Origin: Larix kaempferi
Taxonomy: Eukaryota; Streptophyta; Pinopsida; Pinales; Pinaceae
Length of the DNA stretch: 64,000 bases
Assembly: GCA_027924585.1 (NCBI GenBank)
Contig: BSBM01001387.1
Coordinates: 124,001-188,000, forward strand
Direction: 5' to 3'
In this document: positions 58,141 to 64,000 of the stretch, piece by piece
How the letters are laid out: each line of letters opens with the position of its first letter
Position numbering within the stretch: the stretch's first letter is position 1
Made by a program: the position numbers and the translations under genes
Notes under the pieces: generated by a model
The model's input: only the letters and a program-made list of their open reading frames with translations
Told to the model about the DNA's origin: nothing
The model's database searches: none

Positions 58141-60366
58141 CATAAATGAAATCAACATGGCATGTATTCGGATAAAGTTGAAATGGCTCTAGGAAATTAG
58201 GTTTACCAAGCTTATCTTTGATCACATGGATAACCTCATGGAAACTCTCAACTTAGATTTTCTCTTTACGCATTTTGAGTCAACTTTCTGATGGGATCCA
58301 GGTTTTAAAGCACTTATATTTGAATATACCTTATGGCTTTAGATCCTTAGATGGGAAAATTTAGACATAATATTGGTTATTTTTTAATTACAAGAATCAA
58401 CGCACCCATTTTGTATGAGAGTCAAGTATGTTTTTTGTTAATACACCTGTTGATTGCTTCCAACATTATGTAAAGTTAATTATGTGCTATCTAATTAAGT
58501 TCTTTCATTCAGTGCACATCAGTTAGCAGAGTAACTTTAACTCATCTCAAGTTAACACATATTTTTTCTTTCATCAAGGTGGAAATATTTCTTTATCTTT
58601 CTAGAAGTGCTACTTTTCCTATCCATTTATCATACATTCCCAGAAATAACAATAAGTAGAACATGTTGAAGCTCATTGCACTTTCGTTTTGTCCGGTGAT
58701 CTGATTGCTACTGTGACATGGAAATCTGCATGTGAATAGTATAATTTTATGGATATATTACAGTTATAATGTCGCAGGTTGTTTGTCTCACCCTAAAGGT
58801 TGCATCTGTCCTAGAAAAGAAAACATAGTTTCAAGAGTTGTGGGGTGTTTGTCTCACCTTAAAGATTACATCTGTCCAAGAAAAACAAACACAGTTTCAA
58901 GAATTCTGCCTATTTTTTTGCATATTTGGAGTTATGCTTCATGGTAAAGTTTTATACAAGGTTCAGTTTGCAATCCTATCAGAGTATGGTCTCTCTTATT
59001 GGTAGAGGTTTTAAATGTAAATAGTTTGGATTTTAATTTTAAATTTTCTTTTGGTAGTCTATGTCAGATGATGCAGAAATAGGAAGCATTCCTATCACTG
59101 AGCATCCAACCCTTCCTAAGAACAAAGTTTTCAACTATTAAGAGGTTGAAGAGTTTCTAGAAGAAATTAGGAAGCTTCAAGCACGGTAATTTGAACAATT
59201 TTCTAGTTCATTATTACATTCTACATTTGCTCATAGACTTAGATACGTTGTATGATGATTTTTTTGCTAGTTATGCTTTGAGAATTTTGTGTCAAAATTA
59301 TGATATTTGTACAAAATGGGTATAGCAGATCTCTTGCATTCTATTGTTCTATGCCACATCATTTAAAAAACATCCTATCCTATATGATTTCTGGACATGC
59401 ATCTGAAGAGGAAAAATGAGCATCATCTCCCTTTAAGAAAAAACTTTGCATCCCTCTATAGCCAGATTTGGGCTAGGCCCTGAAATCTCTACCATATCTA
59501 TTAGTAACGTATATTTCCTTAACTAGTATGCTAGAGGGTGTCTCATAATATAACCAAAAAGTTCGATTACAGCTATGAACATTAGTTTTCCTCCGTAGTC
59601 TATGAAAATTCCCACCTCCACAATGTCATTGGGGCTCTTTTGCATTCTCCTCGGTGTGCAGTTGGCATCTTCCCTTGTCTTTCTAGCTCATGTTCTTTCG
59701 TTGAGTCCATGCTTCCTATTGTTCCATCTTATCTACTATCTCTACTATGGGCACAATTCTAGCTATCGGAGTGTCATTTTGTTGCTTCACTTGTTGACAT
59801 ATGGTTTTGCAGGTAACTAGAGCTGCATATTACCATCATAGTTTCTCAGAACATGGGTAGTTATTTTACAGTCATTACCACACTCTCAATCTCCTTAGCA
59901 CAAGTCTTTTATTGTTTTGCATTGTTTCGTAGGATTAACTTAGCACATAAAAGGTTAATTGTGTATTGACTCCCTAGAAACTTCTAAGAATATCCCAAGA
60001 AATACACAGTCCTTCAGTTTTAAACTGTGTATTGTATAAATTTAATGCTCACCCAACTGATTGCACTTTTTGAAATTGGATTTGTCTTCTTGTTTATAGC
60101 TTAGTGGTATTCATTTTTTGGCTTTTGCATGAGACTTTATAAGGATGATTTCTGATACCAAAAGGAAACATACTTCACAAAATTATGAGGTTCACAAAAA
60201 ACATATTCATTCATACCTCGGAATGTCTTGACAGTTTGTTAACAAGATGCTCACCCTCCAAATAACAAAACGAACTCCCTTGCTGAAGATGTTACTTGAA
60301 TGGCTAATTGATTCCCTCATATGCAATCACCTCCAAATTTATTTATTATTTTTTTTTTAAATAGAC
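58141..60366. other. Unassigned region with a short tandem duplication
   Basis: 58776-58900 contains two copies of ggttgtttgtctcaccctaa...agaaaa-aaacacagtttcaaga, offset about 67 bp. One possible exon is listed separately. Confidence 0.4.
59059..59187 (+). CDS. Possible orphan exon, unknown protein
   Basis: Between GGTAG| (59058) and ACG|GTAATT (59187) one frame reads SMSDDAEIGSIPITEHPTLP, then NKVFNY, a TAA, then EVEEFLEEIRKLQA. The Glu/Leu/Lys-rich end suggests a helix. Borders are good, but the TAA and lack of neighbours make it weak. Family not recognised. Confidence 0.3.
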
Positions 60367-60502
60367 ATGTCCGTCGCTATAGAGACGACAAGCCCTAACA
60401 AGTTTCGACGAATTTGCTATACTAGCGACGAAAATTTTCGTCACTAGTATAGCAATTTCGTCGAAACTTGCTAGGGCTTGTTGTCTCTATAGCGACGGAC
60501 AT
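60367..60502. repeat. Near-perfect 136-bp palindrome in the CACTA 3' region
   Basis: Arms 60367-60434 and 60435-60502 are complementary over 68 bp with four mismatches and no loop. Each arm starts atgtccgtcgctatagagac and contains two of the gtcgctatag-type subterminal words. Confidence 0.95.
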
Positions 60503-61203
60503 ATTTTTTAAAATATGAAAAATCGTCTCTATAGCAACGAACTTTCGGTGCTATAGCAATGAACTTGCATTGCTATATCGACGACACTCGCTTGGCTTAT
60601 TTTTTTTAAATATGAAAAGTTGTCACTATAGCCATGAAATTTCGCTGCTATAGCATCAAAATTTCGCTGCTATAGAGATGAAATTTCGGTGCTATAGCCA
60701 CGAACTTTCGTTGCTAGAGAGATAGTGATCGCTTCACTTGCTTTTTTTAAATATGACAATCCGTCGCTATAGCCACGAACTTTCGGTGCTATAGCCATGA
60801 ACTTTCGTTGATAGAGAGACAGAGATCGCTTCACTTACTTTTTTAAATATGACTATACGTCACTATAGTAACGAACGTGTGTTGCTAGAGAGACGGAGAT
60901 CGCTTCCCTTACTTTTTTTAAATATGAAAATCCGTCGCTATAGCCACGAACATTTGGTGCTACAACAACGAACTTTCGGTTCTATAGCAACGAACTTTCG
61001 TTGCTATAGTGACACATTATGGTTTTTTAAATATAGCATGGCCCATGTCATTTCTATCTCTATAGCGATGAAAGTTGGAAAGTGTTGCTACAATGACAAA
61101 AGTTTTCCCATGAAAACAAGGAGTTTTGTTCATTGCTATATCAATGCAAAAGTGTTGTAATAGCAACGATTTTTCGTGGGAAAAATGTCCACATGTACTA
61201 GTG
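60503..61203 (+). mobile_element. CACTA 3' subterminal repeats and terminus
   Basis: At least twelve copies of the word (g)tcgctatagccacgaa or its variants in both orientations run from 60520 to 61170. The region ends tagtg at 61199-61203, the reverse complement of CACTA, which fixes this as a 3' end. The three bases after it are aga, the expected target duplication if the other end shows the same. Words here match those at 1-180. Confidence 0.7.
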
Positions 61204-61659
61204 AGAAGTATCTAATCATCATGAAATATGGTTTCTATATGAAACATAGTAAAGAAAACAAATTCTTATTGAAATGATATGATGATATCTCATGGTAACT
61301 ATATGCATATAATACAAGTGAGATGATAGATCTTTCTAGTGAGGACAGATAATGGGCTTTTAAATCTTACAAGCAAAGGGAGAATGCTACTATAATGACA
61401 CCAGAATACCATGATATGCTTTGATCGTAATAAGCTAGGTTATATTAGAAGTTTCCAGTGGGACTCCCTGACAGTAAGAATCTATAATTTTGCGCTCTTC
61501 CTATTCAAGAAATCCTTGACAAATGATGAATTTCCTAAGGGACTATTTAGTAAAGAATGGGATGCCTGAGCCTAGATGGTGAGTGACTACAAGGAAGAGG
61601 AAACTTAAATGGATCTATTGTGAGAGATTAATGTTATAAATTAGCTAGGATCAAGAAGG

Positions 61660-61661
<2 letters not shown>

Positions 61662-61699
<38 letters not shown>
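61662..61699. repeat. (AT)n(AC)n microsatellite
   Basis: An uninterrupted AT run to about 61692, then acacacac. Confidence 0.97.
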
Positions 61700-61700
<1 letters not shown>

Positions 61701-62112
61701 TGGGTGTATCAATGAAGATAGTCAGATGGTATCGTTCATGGAAGCCATATGGAGTAGAGCTATAGCCATACAAATAAGTATTGGGTTAATTTACATGCTT
61801 TATATTATGTTATTGTGTTATGACCATATATGCTTCAATTATGAAACTTGAATCCTTATGAAAACAATATGTGTTGCTTATAATGGCTATGATATGCATG
61901 TTTTCCTTTGCTACTTGTTATAGGCATCTGTTGAAATGCTAGAGGCCTTGGAGGTGTTCCAAGGCAGTACAAAGGAATGATTGACATTGCTTTCCAAGAT
62001 AACTATAAACAAGACAAAGTGTCCTTGAAGTGAAAGAATTGTGTGTACAGCTAAAAAATGAAGACCTGGGACCTTACTAAAATTAAAAGAACACCGAGGA
62101 TAGTGTTATACG

Positions 62113-62160
62113 AAGGGGAGAAGGGGAAATGTAATACCCCATTTTATACCTTTTAAACTT
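62113..62160 (+). mobile_element. Possible Gypsy polypurine tract and LTR start
   Basis: gaaggggagaaggggaa is followed at once by tgtaataccccattttatac. A purine tract abutting TGTAATACCCC is the usual 3' LTR junction of plant Gypsy elements. No second LTR copy or target duplication is visible, so the LTR could run on for up to 1.5 kb or be a decayed fragment. Confidence 0.35.
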
Positions 62161-64000
62161 GATCTTATTTATACTTTAATTATGTTTTTATTTACTATGT
62201 GTTGCTTAACACCATGAATTATATTCCATGGTGATTATGAACACTAACAAACATGATCATTGTAATATTTATGAAAGGTTCCGAGGTTTACTATTGGGGA
62301 GGAAACCAATGGGGCCATGAGTCCACCAGAGGAAAAGGTAAGGGGGTCCAACAGGGGGATGACCTATGCCTTATGATGATAGTTTAACTTATCCATAAAC
62401 CTCCTTGATTTGATTGTGTTGAAACCTAATTCATTAGGTTTAGGTGAAGATGAATAGTCATGAGAGTCCAAGGAACAGATTGGAAGATGAAAACCAAACG
62501 TCACCTTATATTTTATTTATACATGTATATTCTTAATGTAAAGTATGAGCTTTCATGCCTAACTTTCATTTTATTTGTTTGTATTTGTTTAGTCATTGTT
62601 TATGTAGGAATTCCAATAGTAGTATCATAGATAGGATTTGACATAACTCCCTATTATTCTTCTTAGTCCGCTCTTGGATTCCCTGCTTATCATACCTATC
62701 ATACATTCCGATTCTCACTATGTTTCCTCTCTAAGAACACTAATTTGCATGGAAATATGTGATATCCCATATAATCTAATTGATGAATCCATTTTGATCT
62801 AAGTAAGGTGTTTTTGAAGCACATGAAGAACTAACATGTTGGAGAGGCATGGCTCTCTCTTCACAAGTTGCCTCCTCCACTTGTGAGTTGTGAACCTTTC
62901 ACTGGAGTTGTGAGCAATCATTGGAGATATTACTATTGAATGTTTTCATTGAAGAATAGACTGTGTTGAATAATAGACTCATATATTCCCAAGAATAGAT
63001 TGTTGGAGCATCCTGCACACAACGTGGAGCTGCTTAGCCAAGTTGTGAAGGATCTGCATGTTGGTGTATTCATATGGTTATCAAAACCCTAGATCTGGTG
63101 TGTTGATCTGTGTGATATCATGTTGGTATCATATTATTGATGGTATTGTTGTGATCTCTATCAAAAATTTTGGGTCTTGATTCAAGTGTTTGGGTATTGC
63201 TATGAGTTAGAACTAGTGAGTTGCATTTGAGTTACTTGGGGACATGCTAGTGAGCATGAAAATTTGTCTACTCAACTACATTTTTTTATTTCCATCCAGG
63301 TGTCCTCCTTCTTCCAAGAACGGATTATAATCCCAGATTGATCGATTACATTGGGCCTTGGTATGTGGTAAATTATTGCAGTGTTTTGGCGGACTAGTGT
63401 TAGCGGTTAATGTAGTAGATGGACTTTAAATATCGAGCATGTTTATTCAAATAATCAATATTTTTGCGGATCTTTGCACAATTTTATGTCATCGGCCAAT
63501 TTTTCATTTTCATTTTTTGAATGGTTTTTGTACGTTAGTCTTCTGATGTTATGTAAAGCACAAAAACACATAGCCTTCCAATTAGTGGGCATCTCCTCTG
63601 TGCTGCATTTCGAATGAAATAAAAGTGAAAAGGAGGCATCTCTGAGCCATTGGAGAAAACATAAATTACAACCTTAAAGCATTGGTTTTGTACATTTTTT
63701 TATCATTCTTTGCTACTCCAAACATGGGAAAAATAAAAGGCTATTAGCATTTATATCCAATTCTTAATCCATAATGATAAAATATCCTTCCTCTTCCTAT
63801 CCATGAATTTTTTCACTCATATCATGTGCACAATCTAATGGTTCTGCATTTGAAACGAACATTGAGATGTTATGTGTGTATCTCCATCTAGTATCAACAT
63901 CCACCATTGCAATTCGAGTAACTGCATGCTAAAGGAATCCACTCCACTATTGTTCTTTATTTTTCATTGTTTGTGGGTATAAGCAACTGGTGATATTTAT

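Larger units (their letters stand above)
61204..64000. other. Region right of the CACTA end
   Basis: No gene recognised. Contains the TA/AC microsatellite 61662-61699 and the LTR-like junction near 62131, listed separately. Confidence 0.4.

Noticed and set aside
1-64000. Genuine tRNA or rRNA genes
   Set aside because: I found no cloverleaf with paired arms; pol III-like boxes occur only in SINE-like tracts.

Overview
The window reads as nuclear DNA of a plant, rich in transposons. The evidence is introns with GT-AG borders, three Ty1/Copia retrotransposons with initiator-Met-tRNA primer sites, a CACTA (En/Spm) transposase gene, and exons of a plant receptor-like cytoplasmic kinase. Low gene density, old decayed elements and nested insertions would fit a large genome such as a gymnosperm, but that is inference and no marker here fixes the taxon. 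No intact host gene is visible.

Layout. Positions 1-180 carry CACTA-type subterminal repeats. A decayed multi-exon CACTA transposase follows at 2779-7241, then about 1.2 kb of ATC microsatellite (7331-8822) ending in a perfect 28-bp-arm hairpin. From 8.9 to 16.7 kb there are only repeats and unassigned DNA. Copia-A (16709-23301, + strand, TSD AATGA) has no RT catalytic motif. At 25554-29136 a 12-exon gene joins a SET methyltransferase-like domain to a Ptta/En/Spm-type transposon protein; its 3' side runs into a 1.25-kb tandem duplication (29137-31620). A 425-bp duplication lies at 34696-35540. Copia-B (35789-42774, - strand, TSD AATTC) keeps only RT and RNase H remnants. RLCK-VII kinase exons at 47228-47405 and 54136-54259 are split by Copia-C (47476-54051, + strand, TSD CCCTA), which landed in an intron of about 149 bp. 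A LINE remnant (57480-58140) and a 68-bp-arm palindrome (60367-60502) precede a CACTA 3' end that finishes with TAGTG at 61203. After 61204 there is a TA microsatellite and one Gypsy-LTR-like junction.

How the parts relate. The subterminal motifs at 1-180 and 60.4-61.2 kb match over 19 bases, and the outermost bases align in inverted orientation. Transposase, SET/Ptta gene and kinase exons, all on the + strand, could therefore sit inside one giant nested CACTA element that begins about 18 bp left of the window. This is a hypothesis; two separate elements of one family would look similar. Copia-A and Copia-B share a noncoding, intron-like block in place of protease, integrase and part of RT, so they look like one non-autonomous lineage. 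All three Copia elements carry a related leader unit and long minisatellite arrays between pol and the 3' LTR. Many in-frame stops are CGA-to-TGA or CAA/CAG-to-TAA/TAG changes, as expected from long-term cytosine methylation.
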